NCBI GenBank assembly: GCA_949152475.1
Contig: OX424555.1
Location: forward strand, 10,434,868 to 10,498,867
From: Terebella lapidaria
Lineage: Eukaryota > Annelida > Polychaeta > Terebellida > Terebellidae
Reading direction: 5' to 3'
Length of the DNA stretch: 64,000 nucleotides
A program made the translations under genes and the position numbers. Below the pieces are notes generated by a model. It saw nothing but the letters and a program-made list of their open reading frames with translations, had not been told where the DNA came from and did not search any database. Below, in pieces: positions 30,560 to 43,039 of the stretch. Numbering within the stretch: the first letter of the stretch is position 1; each line of letters begins with the position of its first letter.

Positions 30560-31903
30560 TTAAGCCTCGGGTGACCTGGGTTGTGATACTGATGTGACGA
30601 TAAGAACGTAATACCATACATCCACTTATGTATTTATGGCCAATAATCCGATTGTTCCTTACACAATACACATAGTGGTCAATCATTTTCTCCAATTTTT
30701 TATTCGACCCAAACACTGTCTAGCAGATGATAGCTGTTCTGAATTCCCATCAAAATGCGACAGGTTTAGGACACAGTACCACATTCTCACATCGTCCAAA
30801 CCGTCCAATGAATCATGATTTCAATAACCACTTCAACATTTAGAGCGTGTGTTGTATTATATCAGCAGTAAACCTGCGTTAGTCTCCTCTTAGTCTTAAG
30901 GCAAAGGACTCAGGGCTCGGAGAATGTCATTAACCAGATGTCATATGTCTGCATAGACATATTGAACTTATATTTGGACTGCAGGAATCCACCACCCAAC
31001 TCGTCTGGCAAATACCACCTCGATGTTTTTCGTGTAAACTCGCACAAAATGCTAGTGGGGAATTGTTTGCTTACTCTGTGTTATTGTAGCTACCAGTCCG
31101 ACGTATTTCAGCTATGTCATGTTTATTAGATTCCTATATAGTGTACTTATGACAGGATATCAGCGAATGGAATGGTTGGCGGTGTCGCTTTGTTATAGGT
31201 CATGGTCGCTAAAACAGTTTCTATGAACACGAATGAAATCTTCCTCTCCCTTTCTAATCGTGGCGCTGTGTAATTACCATTCACCTATCACCTTCAATAA
31301 CAAACAGCTAAAGTATGTGTTTTTTACAACTAACTTGGAGTAAGCTAGATTCAAATGCCACCAATAGGTTAAAATATGGGTTTGAAAACTCACTGGTTTC
31401 ATTGGGTTGGTGGAGTTTGTTTCGTATTTCTGAATTGTTTTCATATTCTGTTGAGAAGTTGTATACTAGTTCCATCAGGTATACAGTAGAAACAACCACA
31501 TTTCACATACTGTCTGAACCTGATGGCGCCAGTGTGTCTTTCGATAAACTATTCGGTCGGGCTTTGTTGCTTTTGCAAAATGTTGTATTTTAGATTTACT
31601 ATCGACATCATCAAAATCTGGTTGTATTTGTGGTGATATATTGATAGCTGTATGCATACTCCCATTCATACACAAAGTAAATACAACTATGTGGTGGAAG
31701 TTTGAACATCACAAATTCGATCACATTCCATCAAATGGTACACAAGACACATTTTATAGTGCACAAGGCAGGAAATAAAATACTGGTATGTCACCATTCG
31801 ACAAGATGAGACTCCGGCATTCTCACAAATTCCACCAAAAGATACATAAGACACATTTTATAGTGCGTAATGCAGGAATTGAAACATAGGCCCAAGGGAC
31901 CTG

Positions 31904-33822
31904 TAGCTTACCGGCTAGCCAATAGGTAATCAGACCGATGGTCTGGTAACTTCAAGGTTACAAGTATATTCAGCATATATCATTTCCTATATGTCCACAA
32001 TTGATCCCTAAGCTGTAAAATCGATAATAAGTGAGATATTAGTCATTTTGTCCTGTAACCTTGAAAATGAGGTCAAAGGTCAAATTCAAGGTCATCAGAA
32101 TATTCGGCATATATCATTTCCTATATGTCCACAACTGATTCCTAAGCTGTAAAGTTAATAATAAGCGAGATATTAGACATATTGTGCTCTGACCTTGAAA
32201 CCGAGGTCAGAGGTCAAATTGAAGGTCACGTGAATATTCAGCATATATATCATTTCCTTTATGTTCACAATTGATCCCTAAAGCCCCAGTCCCACCTACC
32301 CGCACTGTGTCCCGGATTAGTCACGGACGAAACATCCCGGATCACCCCGGATAAAAGTAATAAAAAGTGCCAAAAGTGCAAGTTATTTTTATGGTCCCAT
32401 ATTCCCGGAATACACACGGACGAGCCACGAACAAAAGCCACGGACAGTCCCCTGAAGAACTGATGGAGAGGTGCTGAATTTAAGTCCCTTTTACACCTTT
32501 TTGGACCCTGTGATCCCGGATGAGCCACGGATCACCCCGGAGTACCACGGATCAGACACGGTAGACTCCCGGTGTACCAGGACAAGATAAGGATAACTCC
32601 CGGAACAGCCTGGACCGTCCAAGAGTAGCCACGGACTGACTATACACCCCGGTGCAGTCATGGACGAGTCACGTACCACCACGGTACACCCCCGGACAAG
32701 ACCCGGACTGGCCCGGATCAGCACAGATTTGCCTTACCTCCCGGACCGTCCCGGATGGCCCCGGCAGTTTTAAACAATTTAAAAGTGCCGGGGAGCTCCC
32801 CGGACTATCCTCGGACTGTCCCGGATCCAGCGTTTTTTTCCAAAATCAGCCGGACTAGCCACGGACTGTCCCGGATCACTCACGGACCGTCCCGGACCAC
32901 TCACGGACTGCCCCGGATTGTCACGGATAAGACCCGGATCAGTCCGTGGCTAATCCGGGGTCGCCGTCCGGGTAGGTGGGACTGGGGCTTAAGCTAAAAA
33001 ATCGATAATAAGTGAGGTATTAGCCATTCTGTCCTGTGATCTTGAAAATGAGGTCAAAGGTCAATTCAAGGTCATCAGAATATTCGCCATATATCATTTC
33101 CTATATGTCCACAATTGATTCCTAAGCTGTAAAGTCGATAATGAGCGAGATATTAGCCATTTTGTGCTCTGAACTTGAAACCAAGGTCGGAGGTCAACTT
33201 CAAGGTCACAAGAATATTCGGCATATATCATTTCCTATATGTCCACAATTGATTCCTAGTCTCTAATCTCAATATTAAGTGAGATATTAGGCTTAATGTG
33301 TCCCATTATAAAATAGAGTTTAACATGGGAAAGTCCCATTTGGGCCGAGTTTGGGCCCAAAATGGCCCACTTCGAGCGACTCAAGGGCAACAAGATTTAT
33401 ACATGTCACAGGGGTACATATGAGGAGTGTTATGCATCAATAAGAAGAAAAGTTACTGAACAGATTTTGAGAAAACGACCGTCAAAGTCCAAAATTGGCC
33501 ATTTTTTGACGAAAACGGCGGCCATTTTGAAAAAAATGCAAAAATCAAAAAAATTAAAAATACCTCCCTCTCGAAATATTTTTAGGCATTTTTGTGCAAA
33601 ATTTCAGAAAAATCCGTTCGTAAACTTTAAAGATCAACTTGTTGACGGACGGACGCCGGACGACGGACGGACGACGGACGCAACGCCATGGCAATAGGTT
33701 ATCGGACCATAGGTACGGTAACCTAAAAATGTTACCAGATGATGTGGCGGATGACGACGACGACGGACGACGGACGAAAAACCACGACAATAGCTCATCG
33801 GCCCTTATGGGCCGGTAAGCTA
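31904..33822. mobile_element. Composite nonautonomous element with TAGCTTACCGGC ends
   Basis: Ends TAGCTTACCGGC and GCCGGTAAGCTA are perfect 12-bp inverted repeats. Inside are about five tandem 131-bp units (starts near 31955, 32086, 32217, 33063 and 33194), a 708-bp MITE inserted in the third unit, and a GACGGACG-rich stretch at 33650-33775. A 111-codon frame at 33362-33697 is basic and low-complexity and is not convincing as a gene. The direct repeat of the whole is at about 56394-58310. Confidence 0.65.
32282..32989. mobile_element. PIF/Harbinger-like MITE with TAA duplication, copy A
   Basis: Termini are perfect inverted repeats over 21 bp, starting AGCCCCAGTCCCACC and ending GGTGGGACTGGGGCT. 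Flanks are TAA at 32279-32281 and 32990-32992; a 3-bp TWA duplication is characteristic of PIF/Harbinger. The interior is packed with CCCGGA and CACGGA words. No transposase is encoded. Confidence 0.85.
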
Positions 33823-34085
33823 AAAACTGGTTTGTCACCACTCGACAAGATGAAAATCCTGCATTCTCACGAATTCGATCACATTTAACCAAAAGTTACA
33901 TAAGACACATTTTTTAGTGCATAATGCAGGAATTTAAAAACTGGTATGTCACCACTCGACAAGATGAAAACCCGGCATTCTCACAAATTAAACCATACTT
34001 GCATTGTTTTCGCAGGTGTTTAATCAATGCGGTATGTTGGTTAAAAACCTGTCGGTCACGGCTGAGCCGTTTTCCGTATGGTTTA

Positions 34086-34132
34086 AAATAGAGAAACCCC
34101 TCGAGTAACTATTCCTCGGGGTTTCTCTATTT
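34086..34132. repeat. Perfect hairpin in satellite
   Basis: AAATAGAGAAACCCC pairs with GGGGTTTCTCTATTT across a short loop, within the satellite array. The outer words TTAAACCATAC (about 33987) and GTATGGTTTAA (about 34077) are also inverted. It may be a small foldback element. It is also present in copy B at about 58574-58620. Confidence 0.7.
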
Positions 34133-35404
34133 CTTCGATCACATTTCACCAAATTGTACACTAGACGCATTTTATAGTGCATAATGCAAGAATTAAAAAA
34201 CTGGTATATCACCACTTGACAAGATGAAAATCCTGAACTAGCTGGTGGTGACGTGTCTCACAAAATGTAGTTCCTAGAAAGACAATGGCATTTAGCTGAT
34301 GAATATAGAGTCAGAAGATTGATCCCAGCATAATTTTGGCGATGACAAAAAAAAACCAAACATAACAGACTTGTGGATCGAAAACAAACACCGACAATGT
34401 CTGCAGCCACATCGGCGTCATCAGGGGCAGAGAGTGTATACACCTGAAAGGAAAGTATCCACCGTCCAACCTATGAAAACAATCTAGAAATCCGAAGCAA
34501 ATACTGTGTAATTGATGTTTTGACGACAAGTGTGCTGTCAGAGGTAGACGTATTGGAAAGTACTCACTGGATGCTTTTACAATACACCTACAATATACAC
34601 ACGCTTTATATGGGAACAGGCCATGGTGTATTTTGAATGACTATTAATATGTTAATAGATGTTAACACGATAATTATGGTTACGGCCCCTGGTCTAGAGC
34701 CGTCTCGTCTCCCAATAATATCACTCACTCGGCTGTGTGAGCTGAGTTGACCTACGCGCACGCTTGAGTCCATGTATCGGTCAGTCTGAATTTGTCTGTA
34801 AATTTTGTCTGTAAATTTTTGTCTGAATTTTTGTCTGTAAATTTTGTTTGGTCAAATTGTGCTATATGATATTTTCGATTCAAATAGGTGTGCATGGCGC
34901 TTGCACGACAATATGTGTTATATCAAACGATATAGCTTAGTAAATCCCATAGCACATTGCAGATCGCACTTTATTGATTTTTTTTCAGAATATATCACGA
35001 TATGTTTGTGAGATATGTGAAGTTGCATCGCCTAACAATTGCACACAATTGCTAACAGTTGCACACGACCTGGCAATCCAATAATAACCATCCAAATGTC
35101 ACTTTATTCATTGAAACATGATCTCTGACAAATTGTATGACATGGGTCTTGGGGCAAATTTACTATTGTTTGCATTCACAGAGAAGCAACCAATTTTTGA
35201 AAGATTTACATAAATACATGAAGTTCCCAACAGGCAAGAGACATGAATCAAATATTCCACCAGACGACACCAGGTCGGATATTCCATTAAGTAAATGGTG
35301 TTTATATGATCAAAACAGAATTGATCTCAGAGTCAGATTTCAAACCCACTTACCTGATTTGATGAGGCACGTTTTATATGTACACTATTAGAGCCACATG
35401 AATT

Positions 35405-35660
35405 TTTTTCACCTCAATTTGTCGACTCATTATCTCGATAAATCGAGATATTATCTCGATAAATCGACTTATTATCTCGATAAATCGAGTTAGTTATCTC
35501 GATAATCGAGTTAATTATATTATTTATGAATCGTGTATATTCTCTCGATATATCGACTTAATATTCGATAAATCGACATAATATTTCGATAAATCGAGTT
35601 ATGGTCTTGATAAATCAAATTAGTAATCTCGATTCATCTAAATCGACGTATCATCACGTA
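35405..35660. repeat. Palindromic TCGATAAATCGA array
   Basis: Words of the type TATCTCGATAAATCGAG recur eight or more times with variable spacing. A related inverted copy, GTCGATTTATCGAGATAA, lies at 36145-36162, so 35405-36165 may be one long-TIR element. It starts where duplication A/B ends. Confidence 0.7.
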
Positions 35661-36244
35661 TGTCTTTAGGCATTTGAAGTTCAAGTAAAATGGAAATATG
35701 TTTAGAGTCACATTATTCATATTGAACAGTATGATATGGCTTACATGATCGACCATTATAACGTTAAATATTGAATAATACAGACTAAACTACCGAAATA
35801 AAAACTATAGTGAAATTACTATATCACTATCTCTTCAATAGATGCAGTATGTTCATGAATGAAATTGGTATAACTGTATTTTTTTTTCAAAAGTATTTAG
35901 CTATTAAACATGGAATTAGGTATATTCGTAACGTTATCTGAAACGGCTTCTTCAATTGAATGGTTTGCTATTATTTCAGTAATTAATGTAATGACTGTTA
36001 ATCATATACTCCATATAGTTTTCAATATGGGTAATCAATATATTTTCTTTGTCCTATTGTTGCCAAGGTAACCAATGAAATGGTATGGCTCGTCTATATT
36101 ATAGTCAACGCATATTCATTTTACTTGTATGTCTGAGTCATAAGTCGATTTATCGAGATAATTAACAGAAGAGTTGATGAGGACTGTTGATCTTAAAAGT
36201 CACGAAAATGTTTCGAACGCATAAATCAACAACGATGTATTATA

Positions 36245-36804
36245 CTCGAGTTCAACACAAAACCTCATATGATTTTTGGCGATAACTTCTTTTAGGATGG
36301 TCGGATCAATTTGAAATTTCATAAGCGTCCATTTCGCACAAAACCATATTTTTTAACCAAATTTCAGACTTATATCTTGAAAACTAAAAAAGTTGGCAAT
36401 CTACCCCAATGTTAAATGTTGGGCACTAATCGGATCACAGGAATTCAAGCAAATTTGGGGATTTCATGATCTTTATTCCGCTAAGAAATGTAATATGAGG
36501 AAAGTTTTTGAGTTAGAAGAATCATACAGGTGTATTCTAATAGAATATCATTCTTACAAAGTACTGTGCAGTGTGAACATCGAACAACATGCCAAATTCT
36601 GTTCAAACTTGCAAATTTCAAGTTATATGAAATTTACCATTGGAGTAGATTGCCAACTTTTTGAATTTTTAAGATAGAAGTCTGAAATTTGGTGAAAAAA
36701 TATGGTTTTATGCCAAATGGAACCAAATAAAATTTCAAATTGATCCGACCATTCTAAACGAAGTTATCGCCAAAAATCATACGAGGTTTTGTGTTGAACT
36801 TGAG
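36245..36804. mobile_element. Long-TIR foldback element
   Basis: The left arm 36245-36410 and right arm 36640-36804 are about 165-bp inverted repeats, with shared words such as TTCAACACAAAACCTC and GATTTTTGGCGATAACTTC. The central 230 bases are unrelated. There is no transposase; the target duplication could not be fixed. Confidence 0.85.
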
Positions 36805-38337
36805 TTTAGCAGTAATCAAACACAAACTTCCTGTATTCCCGTCAATGTTCCCGAAGTCTAACATTGTGAAGAACAAAAACCTCACACCCATTATATGTAT
36901 GATATCGTATATACAATCATATTTTCAGAATGCATCCAATCTCATGTTTTCGGCCACTTAGCCAGAGATATCAATCCGGGAAATGCAGTGGAATTCCTTT
37001 CTTTTTTCATTGATTGTCGCGGTACAATCTCCTCGATATGACTGCTCATCTCACGTGCAGGTACAGTCTGGTAGACCCACCCTTGATATGTATTGATGTT
37101 GGGCGGATCATACGCTCCACTGCAGATTATTTGGAATGCAAACAAGAATATGTTTTTATGAGATTGGAAATCATTTTTCTGCTATATGTATATTACTACT
37201 TGAGCGGGGTGGAGAAAAAATCTATATTTGATTAAATGTTAACAGTAGAAAGCACAACAACTTTCTGTCAGGTAGATGAGTGCTGACTATACACACCTGC
37301 TGTAATATGCAGGTTAACTAATTCACAACGACTCCGAAATTAAAATGGCCAGCTTATCCGATGATTTGACCACAGTTATGTTGTAGATTATGTTGTCAAA
37401 TTTAGATAAAGAATCGGTATTAAATGGAATTCTGGGGTTTAGTTCATCAAATTTCATTCCCTTACATACGAACTTGTCGTTATCGTGTTTGAGATATAGA
37501 AAGAGTGTAAAGGAAACGTTTTCTCTTTCTCGAAAAGAGGGTTTCTTCATTTGGTAACATAGTTCCAATTAGTTGAGGCAATTACTACTCGCTCATTGTA
37601 TGAACTTGTAACCTGATTTGACGTCACTTTTCTCTGACCGGATGTTGTCAGTATTGATGGCTAAATTGAGCAAATGGGGTGCACCATCTGAAAATGTTGT
37701 TGTCTCTACTGCATGTTTTTCAATCTTGTGTATTACACAGTTGAACTCTGGCATAGGTTGTTCCCAGGTGCTTTGGTTGTTCCGTTAAGCGATTCATTTA
37801 CTATTTGGTATTTTATTGATTTTGATTCATTTATTTGCTACAATACATGAAGAAAATAAAACAATGATATATGCCATTACGAAAAAACAACATAAAACAG
37901 TTCAAAACAAACTAGAAAGCTACTAGCATCATTTGAAGCACTATACGGTCACAGCAGTCCTGGCTCAGTAGTAACTGATTACAGTCATGTCATAAATGTG
38001 CGCTATAATTAGTTTTAATAATAATACCTGTCGGACATAGTTTTTTACCCATCACCATGTGGGAATGATATCCTTTTCTGAATTCGCATATTCATCATCA
38101 AGAAGATACTTGCACAACAAAATATTAAATTTTGTAGAGCAGTTTCGTACTCTAGATAGTGAATTATTTTTGCACACTTTGCCCGACTGTGAAAAATTTA
38201 ACACATGAATGCAAAACGAGGTTGCCCGTGACCGAGATTTAAAATTGAACGTAATAATTCAAAATATCCCATAATTAGAGGCGTTTGAACACCTGTCGCT
38301 TTCAGCACCAGTGTATTTCTATAAAGGTTTCTTCCAA

Positions 38338-38712
38338 CTACACAGCGTAACCATATGTGAGGACTGGTCGTACGATATGGCCGTATTTCATGTACTTGAT
38401 TGTAACAATATCAGAACATTTCACACACAAACCAAAACCCGGAAAGGCATAAAATGCATTAAGACAAGCCTCAGTACGATTTGTTGCATGAATATATGGT
38501 TTGCAAGAAGACAAATCTACACCCAGATTTTTAACATTGTCAATTTGGAAGTGATGAGTTCGAGAAGGGTTAACCTTAGACCATGACAAGCATTGTATGT
38601 TGAACCATACACGCGATACCAGATTGTTGTGATGGAGTGCTGACCAAGTGTTGATAAAACAATTTGAACAATCATTGTGAATAAATTCCACCCTATTCAA
38701 GGGCTGATTCAT
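38338..38712 (-). pseudogene. Degraded non-LTR reverse transcriptase fragment
   Basis: A 124-codon frame contains VKNLGVDLSS and, 50 residues on, HIVRPVLTYG. These are the spacing and words of the C-terminal thumb region of many non-LTR RTs (LGV then VRPxLxYG). The catalytic part is absent. The match is moderate and rests on these motifs only. Confidence 0.4.
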
Positions 38713-39061
38713 AATATAATATTATATAATATAATAATACTTTATTCATTTAAGGCCATCGGCCCAGATGCAAAGATGAAACATATTCATTGGTGCTGGA
38801 AATACTTGTAACAAGTGCAGAACGATAAATAAATGACAGAGCACAAACATGACGGTTAACAAAATGATACCGACTCCATGATACTGAAATCAGTGTAGAC
38901 ACATGCTGATACACATCTAAGTACAAAGGGATCTCTGCTGGACATGAGGGTTTGGAATAAGTATGGTACAGCGTGAACATACTCAATACATTCTGATAGA
39001 TATTGTTTTCGTGCATGTTCATATAAAGGACATAATAAAAAGTGTAATCCATCTTATTCAT
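38705..39061 (-). mobile_element. 3' end of a non-LTR retrotransposon
   Basis: Read on the minus strand, the sequence ends in AAATGAATAAAGTATTATTA followed by an AT-rich simple repeat (38705-38740). This is typical of CR1/RTE-like 3' tails. The body upstream has no recognisable domain. Confidence 0.45.
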
Positions 39062-39066
39062 TTATA

Positions 39067-39620
39067 CCATAACAAGTTTTTTCCTAAATAGTTTTCATCA
39101 CGAATTTAATTGTAGCGACCAAAATCATTAAATTCGCCACCAAAATGTTGTGGCTGCAGCGAAAATATTCTCGCTGCGATCAAAACAGCGAAAATAGTTG
39201 ATGTTGCACTAAAACATTTTGGTCACAGCGAAAATAGTTGATGTCGCAACTAAAACATTCTCCCCGCAGCAAAAATCGTTATTGCCGCCACCAAAACACT
39301 TCCGTTGCGACAATTATTGCAGTAACTGCTACTTTGATTTTCACACGCTCGCTCAAGAGAAATCGAATTGATAATTTTCGCTGCGGCAATAATATCAATA
39401 AGAAACAATTTGTTCTCTTTCAGGTGATGCATGGAAAACGTTATAACAAGTATGGCCTTTCACGCCGCTGCGACAATCATTTTCGCTGCAGCTAGAATAT
39501 TATTGCCACGACTTTAATATTGATTCCGCTGCGATAACTATTTTAGCTACGCCACTGAAATGATTTCCGTCGTCTCAAATAAAATTGTGACCGAAACTGT
39601 TCAGGAAAAACTTATTATGG
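39067..39620. mobile_element. Foldback element rich in GCAGCGAAAATA words
   Basis: The ends are imperfect inverted repeats of about 45 bp beginning CCATAACAAGTTTTTTCCT, flanked by TA. The interior carries many direct and inverted copies of words like GCAGCGAAAATAGTTG and TTTTCGCTGC. No coding potential. Confidence 0.7.
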
Positions 39621-42412
39621 CATAAAACAGCCACCGTACACCTTGTCTTGTACCCTACAAACGTTGGTCGGTTTACTAAGGCTATTACCTCATTGCACTT
39701 GCACTGACAAACGTACGTACGTGTGAATAGCATCTGTGATCACGAACTGTAGCTCACTAAATTCCTAGTCACTAGTCGAGCATGTATAGTTGCAGTAGCT
39801 ATACTAGAACTATAACTATACTCAAGTATATTTATGTTGTATATGAACATTTTTGTTCATATAATATTGCATAAAAAGATAACCTTCAGTATACCCTTCA
39901 GCATTATATATTAGTTTTCTGTCTAATGGTTTCAATGCCAATGCAATCCTGGCCCATAGCCGTAAATATAATATATACTACAGACTAATTGCCCATAATC
40001 ATACTGTTATAACAGTTCCTGATCAATGACACTGGACTGGGTGTGTTTATTATTGCTGCCGAATGAGATCAAAATCGGAGTATTGTACACAATACAATAT
40101 ACCAGGAGATAAACCTGACACTATACAATTTCTGACGTCATATTATCTGAATCCTCTTAGAGTATATCCAATGTTATACCACAGCTCCGATTCTGCACCC
40201 TAACGCCACCGATGGAAGACGGCAGTTCACAAATTAATAATGAAATTGCGAAATCGACAGATGGATATATTTTTGCAGCTCGCCGTCTGAAGACACCTTT
40301 TCAACTGGCATGGTGTGTTTTGAAAATGAACACTATAGCGCAAGTATCATATCCTGAGCTTTCCTCTATATTCAATAAGAATAAAAGGGTGCGAGACGGA
40401 TTAAATGGTATGTTTTCAGTGGACGAGTAGTATTAAGGAGCAGTGTATGGTACTTGGGCCAACAATATGTATACAGCGTTGCATCTTCCCCATAATATTT
40501 TTGACAATGGAAAATTAGCATGGTGTATCAACCATTGAGTGCAAAAAAAACCCAAATTATTCACGACTTCTTTGCATTTTCTGACGTTGCATATTGCAAA
40601 TTTTAATATAATATGGTATTATTTGCAGATGTGTCACGATTGCATTGCATTGTTGGGGGATTTTCCATTTGTTGGCATGTGAGTCAACCAGGTTCCCAAT
40701 TAAAATTATGCTATTCCGGAAAAAAATCGTGCAAGCAATCAACTCAACGAAACGCAAACATGTCCAAGAAGTCTTGTGTTTTCAATTCGTTTCATAATTT
40801 CGTAGAACATTCTCTGTATTCGTCAGAACTTTGGATAAGCTAGGTATTTATCATGTAAAAAATGGCGATTTCACCAACAACGAAGACATACAAACAAGCT
40901 TCGTTATTACCTTTTTACACAATATGATATAATCATACATAGCCATAACAATGGTTTAAAGAATGACATCTTGCACGTATTCCAATACATTTTTTGTCGC
41001 AAGTTGTTTCTGTACTGACTTAGAATGGTTATTTGTTGTATCTTTTCTCCTCTTCAGTAATGCATTCGGTTTGTACAAGCCACCTTTTTTTCTTACTTGC
41101 AGCAATTAGTTCTTTTGCAGCAAGTTTAATTGATTCCCGTTTCGGGACAGACCAAGTAACCCCTGGTCGGAGAAGACTAATTTCAGAATACACCCAAACA
41201 GGTGGATATCTTTTTTTTTCTTTGCCGCTATTATTAAATTCTGGACTTACACCTACTGAATGGAAAAAACATTCATTCCATGTTGTGAGTAGAAAATGCT
41301 CATCAGGCAAATCTGTCCAATGGGGTACATTATTGGAAGCGACAAATTATTTGTATCTTTCTTTATGTAGACCCGACTTGCCATATATACGGATATTCTA
41401 ATGTCCAAGAGAGAATCGGTATAACATTGGTGGCGTCAGGCAAACATGCGACTGGAGTGATTGATATCAAACTCTAAACTTTCACTCCGGCGTAGTGAGC
41501 ATCTTTCTTGCTTGACCCTTGGATTATGATTCCTTTGAATGCCATTCTGTGTCTCTAGAAGCGATTATATTGCGGTGACAATTCCACGAAGAAATAACAA
41601 ATTACGAAATGGTTTAGGTCGTTCAGTAAAGACCCGACTTGCATTTCACGCTTTCTTCAGGAGAAATCACTGATGCATGGAGAGGTCAGTGTTTTGGTCA
41701 CCTTATTGGTCAGCGCTGATCAGCTCCCATGAATATTGATTGATTTTAGTCTTTGAGGTTTCCTTTGAGGTTCACCTCATCGCCTCAATGCAGATGAGCA
41801 TGTGTCAATATGGCATTGTTGTCGTCATTTCTGTACCGAAACTCAGGTAACTCGATGCATGGATTTTCAGCAGGGAAACATCCAAGCTATTATTCATTTT
41901 GATTAATTTTGCAGAACAGATGGGCGAAAATTGGTAGATTGAACAATTTTTTTTTCATAACAATGTGAGTTGTCATCAGAAATGTTTCGCGTCCATTTAA
42001 TTTTGCGATTTTTTGGATTCGCGAAAACAAAAGGTCGCGAAGAATTTGTGGCTTAACAGTATTATGTCTCAATCCAATTTCATCTTCTCTTCAAGGGTGT
42101 CGCCAGAATCCCCCGACATGGTGTCTGAGCTGCCTATTCGAGGGGAATTCGACTCATTAGAAATATTCATTTGACTTCTGTCTCAAGACTATAAATGTCT
42201 CCGGTAACCTTTCTTAGCCCTTGAGCTAATTTATGGTGTATGCTTGGGAATTGTTCGCTTACTCTGTAGCATTTCAGCTACTAGTCCGATGTGTTCCAGT
42301 TTTCATGTGTTTGTTCCTGTACAGTATATGAGGTATCAGCGGATATAATCGATATACGTTAGTGCTGTGTTGTAGGTATTGGTTGCTAGGACAGATTGTG
42401 TGCACACAAATG

Positions 42413-42562
42413 TAGTACAGGCATTTTAGGAGCAAAATTGGCTTAACCTTAAACAAATTGCAACAGAATCAAACTCTGCAGATTTTGCACCCTACATATC
42501 TCCTCTATCACATACAAAAAGTCTTAAGGAATCCTTCCAGGCGAAATGGGTTAAATATGCAT
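42413..42562. repeat. Left terminal inverted repeat of the Academ-like element
   Basis: A perfect 15-bp tip, then interrupted similarity to the inverted sequence 49960-50100. ATG precedes it. Confidence 0.75.
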
Positions 42563-43039
42563 GTTTCTAAACCACCCAAAAGCCAATTTATGCGTTTTTC
42601 GGAGCGTTATTTAGTTATACTGAACAATATCTTTGTCTGAATTCTTTGAAATGGAGATAACTTTTACCTAATGGATGTTTGAACTTGAATAATATTATCA
42701 AGTGTAGCTCATAATATAGTAAATGTAGTAATATGTAGTAAATATAGTAACTCATAATATAGTAAATGTTGCTAAATAATACTTGGAGAATACAATATTA
42801 CAATGACTTGACCTTGACAGTCGTTGCATGGATGGCTGAAACACCTCACTAGTTTGTGACTCAAAAATGAACACAATATATGTTCAATAATATATTGTTG
42901 ATTGTTTGGCAAATAAACAAATGTAAATAAACAATAAAACCAAGAAAACAAAGTATTAAGCTCAGTAATCCACTTCACAAATTACCGGTATTTTGACAGT
43001 TTCGCATATAAATACACCAGAAAGCACCTGACACCAGCA

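Larger units (their letters stand above)
26640..31230 (+). repeat. Dispersed repeat unit, copy 3
   Basis: Landmarks appear in the shared order near 26670, 27050 (ACTGTTATAACAGTAGCTG), 27541, 28602, 29910, 30703 and 31066. It has been interrupted by the RT remnant at 28450-28612, a MITE end near 28299 and the palindromic MITE at 30145-30559. Several 60-130 codon frames exist but none has recognisable domains. Confidence 0.65.
31700..34235 (+). repeat. About 100-bp satellite array interrupted by a composite repeat
   Basis: Units containing ACTGGTATGTCACCACTCGAC and AGACACATTTTATAGTGC recur at about 31715, 31810, 33830, 33925 and 34140. A 1.9-kb insertion at 31904-33822 splits the array. The same arrangement is present in copy B from about 56190 to 58725. 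Confidence 0.8.
30421..35388 (+). repeat. Segmental duplication, copy A (partner 54911-60621)
   Basis: Alignment starts exactly at ACGGTGACCC and runs in direct orientation at an offset of 24490. About ten differences were seen over the first 4.2 kb. After about 34660 the copies differ more, with roughly 16 changes and small indels in 720 bases. Copy A has an empty TTAA (34652-34655) where copy B carries a 720-bp MITE. No gene is supported in the block. Confidence 0.95.
36830..42409 (+). repeat. Dispersed repeat unit, copy 4, heavily interrupted
   Basis: Landmarks occur near 36880-37040, 37500, 40015, 40520, 41150 and 42255. One section (about 41460-41550) is inverted relative to the other copies. 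Foreign material includes the non-LTR remains at 38.3-39.06 kb and the foldback element at 39067-39620. It ends directly against the 7.7-kb transposon. No host gene is supported; a 122-codon frame at 41033-41401 has no recognised domain. Confidence 0.6.

Noticed and set aside
33362..33697. 111-codon ORF repeated at 57850-58185
   Set aside because: It lies within a composite repeat and is Lys-rich low-complexity; the second copy only reflects the block duplication.
34086..34132. Rho-independent terminator
   Set aside because: The hairpin followed by T-rich sequence resembles one, but the context is a eukaryotic satellite with no gene upstream.
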